Below are positions 32,691 through 45,069 of a stretch of 64,000 bases of DNA, piece after piece. Below the pieces are notes generated by a model. It saw only the letters and a program-made list of their open reading frames with translations. It was not told the origin of the DNA and searched no databases. Made by a program: the position numbers and the translations under genes. Positions within the stretch are counted from its first letter, which is position 1. Each line of letters starts with the position of its first letter. This DNA is from Nymphaea colorata. Its lineage: Eukaryota > Streptophyta > Magnoliopsida > Nymphaeales > Nymphaeaceae. The DNA is taken from the NCBI RefSeq assembly GCF_008831285.2, contig NC_045145.1:22132802-22196801 (forward strand), read 5' to 3'.

Positions 32691-33079
32691 TTATTAAGTA
32701 TACTTCTGTTGTTTATTGCTTTACCTTCCCATCTCATAATTTACTTAAAATTTTAACATTTCTCAATTTTTTAGCTTTAACATTTGATAAATGTAATTAT
32801 CAGATAAACGAATTCGATTTGTGCTACTTCTGTTTCTTATGTTCAATTCATTATTTATCATGCTTTTAATCGAGCCTTAAACGAGCTCAATAAGGATGAG
32901 TAATATTAATCGAGCTCACTTATTCGAGCCTTAGTCGAGCTTAGGTATTCGAGCCTTAGTCGAGCTCGCAGTCGAGCTCGAGCTCCACAAGTATAAACGA
33001 GCTTATCGAGCTTAATCGAGTCGAGCTCGAGCTCGACGATTGACTATTGAGTCGAGTTCGAGCCAGGATAGTCGAGCTA

Positions 33080-33410
33080 GACACGGGCCAGGAACAGAGT
33101 CAATCTTGGAATGCAGCATGAGACAACCATAAAATGGGGACAATGAAGTGCAACCTGCTGGGGGCCCAAGGAAACGGCAACTGGGGCCGTAGAGACTTTA
33201 TCGCATGCCGGCAGCATGAAAACTTCCAAGACTGTCCACCAATTCTCCCCAAGTAAAGAGCTGTTACTTAATTCCTATGGAGGTTTACACAGTAAAAGAT
33301 AGGATTACGACACTACCATGCATTGACAGGACGTGGAAAGTCTTATTGGAGGAGTGAATTGGTACCTCTGACTCACCCACACGAACCTGTTGTTGAAGTC
33401 CCTGTTGAGG
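33080..33410. other. Unassigned sequence right of the fold-back element
   Basis: Less AT-rich than its surroundings, no open frame of note and no similarity to other parts of the window. The expected right terminal repeat and target-site copy of the fold-back element were looked for here and not found. Confidence 0.5.
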
Positions 33411-33775
33411 TGATCAACATGATCCTATCATAACACAGTAGACCCTTGATAAAAAGAGGTGGGCTGTGGCTGTCAGACAGGCGCTCACTTTTTTGAATTT
33501 CACAGGTGTCATTCTCCGCAAAAAATGAAGCAACAGGGCTCCTCTCTTCTTTTTTTTTCTTCAAATCGGAATTACATATTAGTTCTTGCTCAATGCCCTT
33601 TAACAACCCCCCTTCCCCCTCCTTTTTCTCCCTCTTTGAAAACTTGCAAAGGTAATACAATGTAAAATTTGTGGTTCTGCCCCTGAATTAAGGACAAGAG
33701 AAACAGAAACTAGCTGTAAGGAACAACAACTTTGTCCGCTTAGTGCCTTCAAGTTGAGAAAACTGGGAGATTCTC
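33411..33775. repeat. Direct repeat copy 1 flanking a LINE remnant
   Basis: Begins TGATCAACATGATC and contains CATAACACAGTAGACCCTTG, CTTCAAATCGGAATTAC, AATTTGTGGTTCTGCCC and AACTTTGTCCGCTTAGTGCC. All of these recur with small changes at 34647-34972. No coding function recognised. Confidence 0.85.
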
Positions 33776-33786
33776 ACCAGAAGATT

Positions 33787-34640
33787 TTTCTTTTGTTTCT
33801 TTTTTGATGAATGGGTGCCAATCTATTATTAAGAGAGAATAATGAATACAAAAAGAATGAGAAAAAAAAAGACTGCAACAAGTCTTCACTACACAGTGGC
33901 GATCGTATTACCACCTGTATCTAGTCTATTATCCTCACTACCTCTAACCAACAATCAGAGGTGATTATTGCAAATTGAAATATGAACAAATATCTGCATG
34001 CCCAATCAATTCTCCCTTACAGATTGTAGATACCAGTTCCATAAGACAACCCTCATACGGCTTGGATTTCCGAAAGGGGGACAGAATTTTTGTTTTCAAC
34101 CATAATTGGATAGCCTTCATAACATCCCTGCTCCAAGATTGTTGCAGAAGAAGAGAAGAACATGTTTGCCAGATCTCATTCTTTAGCACTCTAACTGGTT
34201 TCAAAACATTATCATGCATAGGCTTGTTCCTAGAGATCCATATCTTTTTTCTTCAGTCTGTCTGACCCATTCGGATTTCATTTTTCCATCTGTCAAAAAG
34301 TGGAATCAGTGAGTTTCCATATGACTATATGAAAACATAACCTCCAATATTTCTGAAATTCTTTATAGGAAAATCATTTACTAAACCACCATTGAAGAAC
34401 AGCACATAAATCAGAATTTGGCATTCTAATTATACCGAACCAGGATAGGACATAGTTCCAAACACAGCTTCAGAATATAGGCAGTCAAAAGTAGATGTTC
34501 CTGGTCCTCCACTGCTCTACAACAGAGAACACATCTGGAAGCTAACTCAACACCAAACTGTTGCAATCGAGTCTCAGTTTGTAAACCCCCTAAAGTAGCA
34601 AATATGTAGACCCGGAGGCTCAAGGAATAGGGCTAATCCA
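33787..34640 (-). mobile_element. LINE 3' remnant (RT zinc-binding region)
   Basis: On the minus strand, 34623-34426 encodes VYIFATLGGLQTETRLQQFG, then CVLCCRAVEDQEHLLL, the zinc-binding domain that follows RT in plant LINEs. It continues past a frame break into ISRNKPMHDNVLKPVRVLKNEIWQ-like sequence (34219-33965), the usual downstream region. The 3' end (left in this view) shows a T-rich run at 33787-33810 on the plus strand, fitting a poly(A) tail. The two frames and the missing RT show that it is dead. Confidence 0.8.
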
Positions 34641-34646
34641 TATCCA

Positions 34647-34972
34647 TATGATCAACATGATTGTACCATAACACAGTAAACCCTTAATAAAGGGGGTGGC
34701 CTATGGTGTCAGGTGCTCACTTTTTTATTGTCACAGATGTCACCCTTTGCAAAAGCTGAAGCAACAGCACCCCCCCCCCCCACCCTTTTTCTTTTCTTCA
34801 AATCGGAACTATCAATGCCCTTTAACAAAGGTAATAGTAATACTATGTAAAATTTGTGGTTCTGCCCTTGAATTAAGTACAAGAGAGACAGAAAGTGCTT
34901 GTAAGGAACAAGAACTTTGTCGGCTTAGTGACTTCAAGTTGAAGAAGACTGGGAGATTCTTACTAGAAGGTT
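34647..34972. repeat. Direct repeat copy 2 flanking a LINE remnant
   Basis: Diverged copy of 33411-33775, shorter by about 40 bases because of small deletions, and with a run of about 14 C at 34771-34783. It ends at AGATTCTTACTAGAAGG, corresponding to AGATTCTCACCAGAAGA in copy 1. Confidence 0.85.
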
Positions 34973-37012
34973 GAATCTAAGTGGAACCTATAGCCTTTTG
35001 GCAGAGAGGAGTAGGCAAGAGTGGTTTCCATATATGCCACAACTAAGGTCACATTAATGTAACACCTGTCAATCTAGTTGCAGCGCTACAATCCTCCTGC
35101 CGGCACTCTCTGTGTCAACAAAAATGGAAAAGAGATCTTTAGAAGTTAATTATACGTGACGTTTCTCTTTTAAGGACATTTTTACAAGAAAGAACAATGG
35201 CACTTATGAACACAGCCATGTAGAGCAGCGTTGACATTGTTATAGAGGACAAGGCCTAAGCCTAAGCAGTGCAAACTAATGTGATATAGAGAAAGTTCCT
35301 GCCATAGTTTTGGCAATATATGGATCCTGTAGGGTTCTAAGTTCTTCTTGCACTTAGTTGGTCCAAATTTGAATTATTTGCGGCCTCATTAAGATTGCCC
35401 AAGTTAGTCCGAGCTTGCTGCTCCCAGGGGACACAATTGTTGGACAGTGGATCCTAGACTCTGTTTTTAAAGTGGGCCAGCATCTCTTATATAACTTCTA
35501 GTTACAACTTCCAGCTTGTTCGAAATAGTGGAGACTCAGTGTGATCGCAGGATGACAATTTGTCTTTGAACCACATAAATACTTGTATTATTGTGTCCTT
35601 TTCTTCTTGGTCACAAGGATATGAGAAGATTTCATTCTTAACTCACATGAGATGGCAGTTGTGCACTGATGGCGCGAACATGGCTTGGCTACGAACAGTC
35701 ACTAGCAAAGCCAAAATCCGGTTTCCGGTCTGTCCTCATGCCATTATTTTGACATGAATGAGAATAAAAGTTCAAAGAACCGTGGATGTAGCTCTAATTC
35801 CTCTGTAAAAGATGCCTGACAATTACAAATCTTTGGTAGTTAAGCGTCAGTATACCATCCTAAGTGAAGAAAATAATGTGACTTGCAAGGTAAAGCAATT
35901 ATCAAGAAAGAATTGAGTTACAGCTATACCTATGAATGCCGTAATATTTGGGCTGATGAAAGGAATCCACAAGTACTGAAAATCACCGGCCGTTTATCAT
36001 CACAACCCAAACACACTGGTTGTCTATAAATAGATATGGAAGACTTGTCACTCAACAGTCAACAGTATAACATGTCTTATGTGCCTGTGTGTCAACCATA
36101 TCAATACCAACATGCCCCTTTCTGTTCTTTCCATATGGAAAGATTCATCCAAGCAATGTGTAAATGACAAAACCCTGAACTTCTTTTTTCTCTCTTTTTT
36201 TGTTTTTAAGGACCAAAAAACAAACATAATAATGAAATTTTTAAAAAATTAGGTGGGCGCTTGGCATTCATTTGTGTGGCCACATGTCTCCACACGGACC
36301 ACATAAAAATTATACAAAATCAACTGCACTTTTTATGCCAACATTCTTGTCATCCGTCTCATCAGCATCCATATTGATAGAGTGGATAAGAAAGAGGAGC
36401 GTTAATGGAGAAAAGAAAAAAGAAAGATGTTCAAACGCCACCAAGTATTCTGATCCGGCCCCTAGAAGGCTCTTCATAACAAGATAAACAACTCTTTCTA
36501 TTCCAGGCATTATTCACAGTGCATCCCTGAAATCTTTACAAAAGTAAAAGGAGGGACCCAATCTTTTGACTGTGGGCTTGTTGTGCCGTGTGTGGATAAA
36601 CTGCTTAATATACTAAGCCTCTCTTTTTAAAAGTTATGTCATCTGCTGGCTAGCGTGCCTTCCTTGTGTAGACCTACTCCCACTTATTGGAGGCTATGAT
36701 TTTAATAGTTTCTTGAGTTCTTTTATCAACACTCGTGAACACGATCCGCACATGCTATAAAATATAAATCTTCTGCGCTTCTTTTGCTTGTTTTTTAATT
36801 ACTAGAACCTTTCCACAAACCAGATTAGTTAACCTGCCTACAATTAAAGAGCAGGTTAGAACTAGTACGAGGATATCCTTATAAAATGAACTTATTGAGC
36901 AGAGTGGCAGTTTTGGGACTTGATCAGTACACTTCTCCTTACATCCTTTGCAGCTCCTCTTGTCCTTCTGATGCCTTACAGTGTAGAAGATTTTAATGCT
37001 AAGTAAACTCCT
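34973..37012. other. Intergenic, no recognised gene
   Basis: Several short open frames (for example 35560-35757 and 36272-36487) lack any recognisable domain or codon signature. No tRNA or repeat was identified. Confidence 0.55.
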
Positions 37013-37195
37013 TGTAACACCCTAAAAGTTTAGTCATCATTGAAGACTCTGAAAAATTTTGAAGGACTTATAAGGACCTTCATTAAATGATTAGTTACCA
37101 TGGTTCCTAACCTTTTTCAAGTTGAACGCGAAGCTGCTAGGAGTGGTTTGGAATCCTCTAGCTTACACCTCCTGTTTGAGTGTTGAAATGACTTT
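37013..37195. repeat. Solo LTR-like copy of the TRIM family at 58419-58884
   Basis: Starts TGTAACACCCTAAAAGTTTAG and shares GGACTTATAA, CCTAACCTTTTTC and GAAGCTGCTAGGAGTGG-type blocks with both LTRs of the TRIM element. The right end is blurred. No second LTR is seen nearby. Confidence 0.6.
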
Positions 37196-38511
37196 GATAC
37201 CAATGTAATATCTTGACTAACATATCCTAACCCGCATGTAGCAATTTTGGTTCTACCCCAACCAAAAAAAAAAAAAGAAAAGAAAAAGAAAAACAGTTAG
37301 GCACCAGGGCAATTAATCAATTAAATAACCTTCTTATAAGTCCTTAAAAGGATGAACCATAGCATGCCTACCACCAATCAAACTACCGATAATATATACA
37401 TGAGAACTCAGTAACACTTTCGCCACAGTTTAAGAGCAATTTGGCTTTAGATAGAGTTAAAGGGCAATGGCAGAAATGTGCCCTTCTTCGGCAGACTAGC
37501 AAAACCGCAAAAGTAACTCCCACATGTAAGATTCTAGCCAAGAACCGGTCCATTAAATGCAATCTCTCATAAAGAACATAAAAATAACGATTCTTCTTAA
37601 CCTAACAAAGCTAGAAAAGGCGATGACGTCAGATTTTCCAAAGGGAAGCATCGGTCAGGGACGTCTGGACACCAGAGTGAAGCTGAAAAGAAGAAAGCAT
37701 ATGCTCACTTCCTGCTGCCTGTGATCAAGATCCTGCATGGACCGCAGTTTTAATTTCTTTCCAATGGAACCTAAGCTGGAAGTGAGTGGTTGTACTTTCT
37801 TTTCTCCCTTCTATTTGGTGGCTCAAAAGAATCGAAATTGGCCCCAAGAGCTTTCAAAATATGAAAAGGAAAAGAAAAAGTGACTCCTCTTAGGAACAAA
37901 GCATCTTTCTTTTTAGGTAGGAAAAGCTGTGACCTGCAAGGCACATGCAGCACGCCTCTCTTTTAGGTCAGATAACCACTTTGTCTTGCATCTTTCTGAG
38001 AGTAGACATAAAGAAAAATTGAGGTTAATGGAAAGAGATCATGGTAATCGTCTTATTTTAAGTTATAAGCTTCCACCATGGTATATGCCTAACTTTGGCT
38101 CCGTGATAAACGTGAAGACCATGGTTAGAAAATTATGAGGTTCATTGATCAACTTGATACTTTCGATGCCATGGAAAAGGTATCCCGCCGGATCCCTTTT
38201 CCATCCATTAGGGATACTTTTTTGGTGAAAATGCTGCTAAAGATGGAATATCTGGAAGGTCGGACGGAAAACAGATCTGACCTAAGCTTTACCAATCTCG
38301 TCCCTATCAGATAGAACATGGTTCAGACTTGGACTAGGACATTTCTGAAATTGAATTCTGCTTGACTAGCTTAATGTCCACCTAGAGTTGGATTTTTTTT
38401 GCTGCAGATTAAATTCAAATGCAAAACCATATACATGTAAAATCTATGCCCCCAACTATGTCACCTATAATATATGAAATTATAGTGACGAAATGAAAAT
38501 TTGATATTTCG
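37196..38511. other. Intergenic, no recognised gene
   Basis: AT-rich sequence without recognisable coding potential. A short A-rich tract lies at 37265-37292. Confidence 0.5.
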
Positions 38512-38786
38512 TAGGATTGTATGACAAGTTGAGCCGGCTTGAGCTCGACTTGAACTTGCTCTCCAAAACTCACTCAAGAGCTCGAGTTCAAATATATGCT
38601 CAAATATTAATTGGCTTGAACTTTACTTGTTTAAACTCAATTCTACTCGATCACATAGCGAATGTTGAATTATAATAAGATAATAGATAAAAGAATAACA
38701 ACTGAATGAGTTAATCAAGTTAAGCGAGTTGAGTTCAAGCTCGATCTGACCCAACTTGAGCTCGACTTGGCTTATGAACGGCCCTA
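38512..38786. mobile_element. Small hAT-like MITE remnant with GCTCGA motifs
   Basis: Both ends carry GAGCTCGACTTG motifs in inverted order. The left starts TAGGATTG; the right, in reverse complement, starts TAGGGCCGTTCATAAGCC. About 275 bases with an AT-rich centre. Similar in style to the larger hAT elements at 28.8 and 44.7 kb but more diverged. No clear 8-base target duplication. Confidence 0.5.
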
Positions 38787-39616
<830 letters not shown>

Positions 39617-41203
39617 ATGAGGACTCAAGGAAGGCCGAAGGTAGCCTTAGTGCCTTATCCAGCACAGGGACATGTGACTCCCATGGTTCAACTTGCATCA
39701 GCCTTGAACCGTTTAGGCTTCCAACCAGTTCTCATCAACCCCCAGTTCATCCACTCTCAGTTGTCATGCACTGCAGTTAGTGAAGATGATGGTAATGTCG
39801 TTATGTTCATGTCTATTCCTGACGGCCTGGATGATGACCAACCACGTGATTTCTTTGCAATCTCGCATTTCATGGAGAATATCATGCCTCTGCATCTTGA
39901 CCAACTCCTTCGAAGCTTTGATAGCAGAGCAGAAGGCCTTGCTTTTGTTGTTGTTGATTTGCTCGCATCTTGTGCAATCAGTGTTGCGGAGCGCTGCAGA
40001 ATTCCTGTTGTTGGATTTTGGCCAGCCATGTACGCCACTTATACCATTGTGAAAGCTATTCCAGATTTTATCCAAAAGAGACTTATTTCCGCCATTGATG
40101 GTATGATATAAATCTAACATAGGAAAGTCTTTACATTACATAAACCAGTTTCCTAATTTTTCTTCTGCGCATTTCCATCTGATCAAATATTTTTTTTTAT
40201 AAAAGATGGCATATCAGAATCATTACAGTTCATGAAGTTGGAGGTGCTACTCGTAGGACTTATTCAGTGTTTCACCAGTTTTTTTGTTCACGCAGGTTCT
40301 CCATTGACAGAAGAAACAGTGGGCTTTTTACCTTCTTTACCTGGGCTGAACCCAACCCACTGTCCATGGTTGGTAGGAAATGCAACTTCCCGTCTTTTCA
40401 GATTCAAGTTTTGGTTAGCAACGTTGAAACGTGTTGCTTCCCTGAAATGGATCCTGTTCAACTCATTCCCGGAAGAGAATCAAAGACAGCAACAACCATC
40501 ACTCTCCATTGCAGAACCAGTGGTTTCTCCAGAACCAGTGGTTTCTCCAGAACCAAGCTTATTCCATGTTGGACCACTCACGAGGCATATTGAGCACAAC
40601 CCTAGCATGTGGGAGGAAGATAATAGTTGCACTGTTTGGCTGGCCAAGCAGGTCTCTGGTTCAGTGATTTATGTCTCTTTTGGAAGCTGGGTTGGCCTGT
40701 CACTTCAACAACATATAGTTGAGTTAGCAATTGCATTGGAAGCCTCAGAAAGGCCATTTCTGTGGGTGTTACGAACTGCATGGCAAGCAAAGCTCCCAAC
40801 AGGTTTCCTGGAAAGTGTTGGACGGAGGGGGAAAGTGGTGGACTGGGCTCCACAGAGGGAGGTCCTGGAAAGCAAAGCAGTTGGTTGCTTCCTGACACAT
40901 TGTGGGTGGAATTCAACCGTAGAAGCCATAATTGCAGGAAAACCACTTCTGTGCTGGCCTGTATCAGGTGACCAGTTTGTGAACTGCGAATTCATCGTAA
41001 ATGTTTGGAAGGTAGGGATTCAACTGGAAGGCGAGGAGAGGGAGGATATAAGAAAAGGGCTAGCAATGAAGATGTCTCACTGGCAAGAGCTCAAGAAGAA
41101 TATGTTGGCACTGAGGAAGAGAGTGTTCGGAATTGATGGAGAGCTGACAGCAATGAAAAATCTTATATCCTTCACACAAGCAGTGATGAACGGGAAAGCC
41201 TAG
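39617..41203 (+). CDS. UGT82A1: UDP-glycosyltransferase, UGT82A1-like
   Basis: Family 1 glycosyltransferase that moves a sugar from a UDP-sugar to a small molecule in the cytosol. Two exons, 39617-40100 and 40296-41203, joined across a GT-AG intron inside a glycine codon, give 463 residues. The acceptor pocket shows PYPAQGHVTPM with catalytic His19 and the VVVDLLAS aspartate at about 114. The 44-residue PSPG donor box spans 345-388 (WAPQ to DQ), with HCGWNS at 363 and a final Gln, usual for UDP-glucose users. PYPAQGHVTP, MENIMP, VVDLLAS and ILFNSF-type segments match Arabidopsis UGT82A1 (group N) better than other UGTs I recall. An 18-base tandem duplication at about 40516-40551 encodes EPVVSP twice, in the variable linker between domains. 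Acceptor unknown. Confidence 0.93.
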
Positions 41204-44200
41204 TGGAGGAAAGATACAAATCGTATGGGAATGCAATGGTAGGTTAAAGCATTTTACTGCAATTCCCAACTGGTTTATCATGCACAAAATAAATTTGGGC
41301 TGTCAAACAAGAATGACAGCGCATTTCTCCATCTGTTCCTTCTGCAATATGACTGCTATGACATATTGATATATAAACATGCAGAATGACTTTCAATAAC
41401 TAAGATATAGCTAGTAGCTAGCTCATTTATCACTTGGATCATTAGTCAACTCACAACATAAAATTTCAGTACCATGTATGCGAGAAAAATTTAAACAGAG
41501 AAGGCATAGATTCATGAACAAGTAAGCTCAGATATGTTGGCTATAACTTGTTTAAAGCAAAAGCACACCTGCGCAGAATGTGCAATATAATGCATGGAAC
41601 TTCCACATTTGACTTTAAGATGAAACTAACCTTTATCTGACTCACAAAGTGACATCCTTTTCTTGCAGTACCTAATTAAATTAGGAAATCTAAAACTTCT
41701 GCATATTTATATATGTTACATATGTAGGTATATGGATGTGTATATGTGGATAGAACCTTGATAAGCCAGATGGGGCAGGATGTGTGGATTGGACCTTGTG
41801 GAATGCACAAACCAGATAAATAATTATGACAACTCATGTTATGCCCGTAAGTATTGTAGAAAATTAGTCGCATGAAGTCAATATCAAAGCGAACTAAAAG
41901 ATTAAGGTTTACTTTTTTATATTTTTGACCAACCCATGGAGCAGACATACATCCACAACGGTGCACATGAAAGGCAATATATACAAAAAGATTCTAGGTC
42001 AAATGTGATGTTCTTTTTGTTTTTCCTCAACAAACCAATTTAAAAATGTTCAATATCCAGAGAGCAACTATTCACGCCTTCACTCTGAACATTTTTCTAT
42101 GTTGGCATGATAGTTCAAAAGAAAATATGTAAACTACAGAGCAAACTACAATGTTATTTACACTAATGTAATACGTTTGAGTATCTACAGATTCATGTAT
42201 ACATACAGACGTAAGTATGTACATTGCAGACATTACCATAGAAATGACAAGGAAATAGTAGTTAAAAAATAACAATCATGTCACAGACCAATGGCATTTG
42301 TCAAAATAAACCTTGAGAAATTTGATGAAACACACATACAGACTGTACATATCACAGGAAAAAAGCAAACAAACACAAGAAACAAGTGGCTAACATGTTT
42401 TACCTTTCTACTAGTCACACCTAAAACTCAGATGTGATAGGCTCATACCTTCTATTCTTGAATTTTGGACAACTGACCAAGACTCTGCACCTTTCAGGTA
42501 AGGATCTTCAATTAAGATGCAAATTTTGATGCATGGGTAAGCTGGATCATGTCCACCCATGATAATTTAACTGCAGGAGATATTTCCAGATTTCCAGTGT
42601 TTTCGTCTCAGAAAGACTACTCCTGATCAACTGATGTCTGCTCTACGAGATGGTTGGAGAAATATTTGACTTTGAATTTTCAGCTTTCAAGAGAGAGACA
42701 GATTTATAGTTCTCAGGAAAATAGAAAATAAACAGCATGAAACTTATTTGGATAAGCACTACTTTAGCACCTTCAACTATAAGCCATGCTGCTTTTTGGG
42801 CATATTTACACCTGATTATTTTCAGGTAAAATGCCAGACAAAATTTACTCCAAAATGCAGAAATTACTCTATCAAGGAAGAGAAAATGGATCTAACAAGA
42901 CAAGAGTAGATATTAGTTTAAGAATGGTTCAGCAAATCAGCAAACATTAGAATTAGTGTTAACTGAGCTACACAATTCTCACTAGTTCCACGCCTAAAAC
43001 TGATCAAATCTAGTCATATTTGTGCAAATTTGTAAATGGCATGAAAGAAAAAACAAATTGTTTCCCTTCATCTGCATGATAATTTCCTTAATATGGCCCC
43101 CATGTAGAAATTTGAGTACCTGCATTGCACAACTATGTCTGTGTGTTTGTGTTTTAATTGACACATAGGAGCAGTTTGATGTTTCCAGTAAGAATCTGAT
43201 GCAACTTCAAATTTCAAAAATTTTTAATATAGCCCTTATAAGCAGACATTGAAACAATTTTGGTCTTGTGATGATTTAATTAGTGGAAGAAGTAACATCT
43301 TTTTAGTAGTTTGAGAACAGTTGGCTAATCAAAGCACCTACCGAAGTTTAGTGAGTTGCAGTAAGAATCTGATGTAACTTCAAATTTAAAAAAATTTGGT
43401 ATAGCTCTTACAGCAGAGATTGAAACAATTTTGGCCTTCGATTATTCATATAATGCCCGAGTCATAAGTAACACGAATCCATCAAACTAATCACATCAGC
43501 CTAAGATTTTTTTCGTACATAGAAATAAAGACAACCAGGACCTATGTCGAATTTGTAAGTAATAAAAGTCCATCAAACTCACCACTTAAGCCTAAGGAAT
43601 CTTTCGCAAATGCAAGTAGGGATGACACTGATACTCAGGCAATATTTGACTAGGACGGACTCTAAAGGGCCACTAATTTATTTTTTCATGGAATATCCTT
43701 CATCCAAAATTGATCCGCCCATCAGGCTGTTACCTCAGGTGCAAAAACAGATGCTCATTCTTTCGAAAGCAATTAAGGGACAAACAACCATTTGGGGATT
43801 ATATGTATTTAAGCACCAAATAGAAAGTACATTTCCGAGATCCCATCATGTTTGTCTGGACTTAACATAGGAGTCAAAAAAGACAACCATTTCAAAACAG
43901 ATGCAAATAAGAGAACAGAAAGAAGCTTCCCCGTGGAAATCATTCTATTAAATTCCTCTCCTGCATTCAGTAAAGCAAGATTACAAAAAATAAAAACTTT
44001 CGCCTTTTCTCTTCCAAGCGTCTACCATTTGATTCTCATTATGCTTTCGAATCCAAACTCTCGCGATTGAAGGGCCAATCAGAAGCGTTTGGCTCTTAAA
44101 TTACACGAAAAAAAAAAAATCAGAGTCAGAGCTTCCATCACGCCAAAGCAAGGTTGATAAACACCAATGAAGCTTCAGCATTGAAAGTCAATCTAAAGAA

Positions 44201-44665
44201 AAAGCTGGTCCCTGACGGAAGCACCGGACCCTTCAACGATGAGACTCATATTGGACGCCTGAGTGGGCGCACGCACACACACACGGGGACAACACACACG
44301 CAGGCTCGCAGCCACGCATAAACAGAAATTCTTCCAACCAAAACCATCAAAATAACACGAAAACATGCCCGAGCAACTAGACAATTACCACCATAAAATA
44401 AAAGAGAACTGGCAAAGATCAAAGCAAGAAGATGAAGTTCGGTGCTCAGATACCTAACCCATCGTCACGAAAAACTGAGCAACAAAAACTACACTACATA
44501 CTTTGGGGCTTTCAGGCTTCCACTTCAAGCTGAAGGATCCCTCATAGTGCACAGGGCAACATTCTCTCCTACTGCCATGTGGAGCAGGCAAGGCCAGGGA
44601 AAATGAAAATAGCACAGAAACGGACACCATTCATTAGGGCCTTCCACCTTTCAACAAACGAAAAC
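41204..44665. other. Intergenic region with small tandem repeats, no recognised gene
   Basis: About 3.4 kb without a supported gene. Two local duplications are visible. A CAGTAAGAATCTGATG.AACT unit of about 85 bases occurs at 43186 and 43361, and a TCCATCAAACT..TAAGCCTAAG unit occurs at about 43478 and 43570. A CAC tract lies at 44270-44284. The open frames here have no domain signature. Confidence 0.6.
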
Positions 44666-45069
44666 ATCGTAGGTAGGGCTGCACACGAGCCGAGTCGAGA
44701 CTCGACTCAACGAGCTCGAGCTCGAACTCGAGTCGAGCTACCTAACACAAGCTCGTGCTCGACTCGATTAAACAAAGTCGAGCTCGACTCGATTAACTCG
44801 ATTAGCTCGTTTAAATAAAAATGATCCTTCTTTTTAAAATATCTAGTAAATTTCATGACGTGGGATGAAATTTGTGAATTACTCAACCCTGCCAACAGTT
44901 TAGAGCTGCAAATAGACACCATTTGGTATTAGCTCATTATTAAATATTATAGAATCATAAGCTGATGACTGAACAATTGAACAAAATGTAAATAGGACAT
45001 AATGTATACGAGGAAATAAAAGTTTAAAATTGGCTACACAGTATGGTAAAATAACAGCCAACTTCAGTA

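Larger units (their letters stand above)
28772..33079. mobile_element. hAT-like fold-back element carrying captured ERECTA-family exons
   Basis: The left end starts TAGGGCTGAACACGAGCC, nearly identical to the terminal repeat of the complete hAT element at 44674-47536 (TAGGGCTGCACACGAGCC), and is followed by dense GCTCGA subterminal repeats. The body is a large palindrome: 28868-30628 is the reverse complement of 31306-33079, with few mismatches and one 12-13-base indel. The spacer is 30629-31305. The right arm ends in the subterminal repeats, and the terminal ~95 bases with the second terminal repeat are missing. No transposase. The arms contain pieces of a leucine-rich-repeat receptor kinase gene with introns, so capture was at the DNA level. 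An hAT origin is inferred from the termini shared with the complete element. Confidence 0.85.
31306..33079. repeat. Right arm of the 1.77-kb inverted repeat
   Basis: Reverse complement of the left arm. Differences seen by eye are scattered single bases plus a 12-13-base insertion near 31470. The arm ends abruptly at GTCGAGCTAG (33070-33079), beyond which left-arm similarity stops. Confidence 0.95.

Noticed and set aside
39757-40120. Minus-strand frames of 93-118 codons opposite the UGT gene
   Set aside because: Shadow frames of UGT exon 1, no independent domain.
40232-40295. Extension of the second UGT exon upstream to an in-frame ATG at 40232
   Set aside because: The TTTTTTTGTTCACGCAG acceptor at 40295 and the phase match with exon 1 show that this stretch is intron; the added residues do not resemble a UGT.
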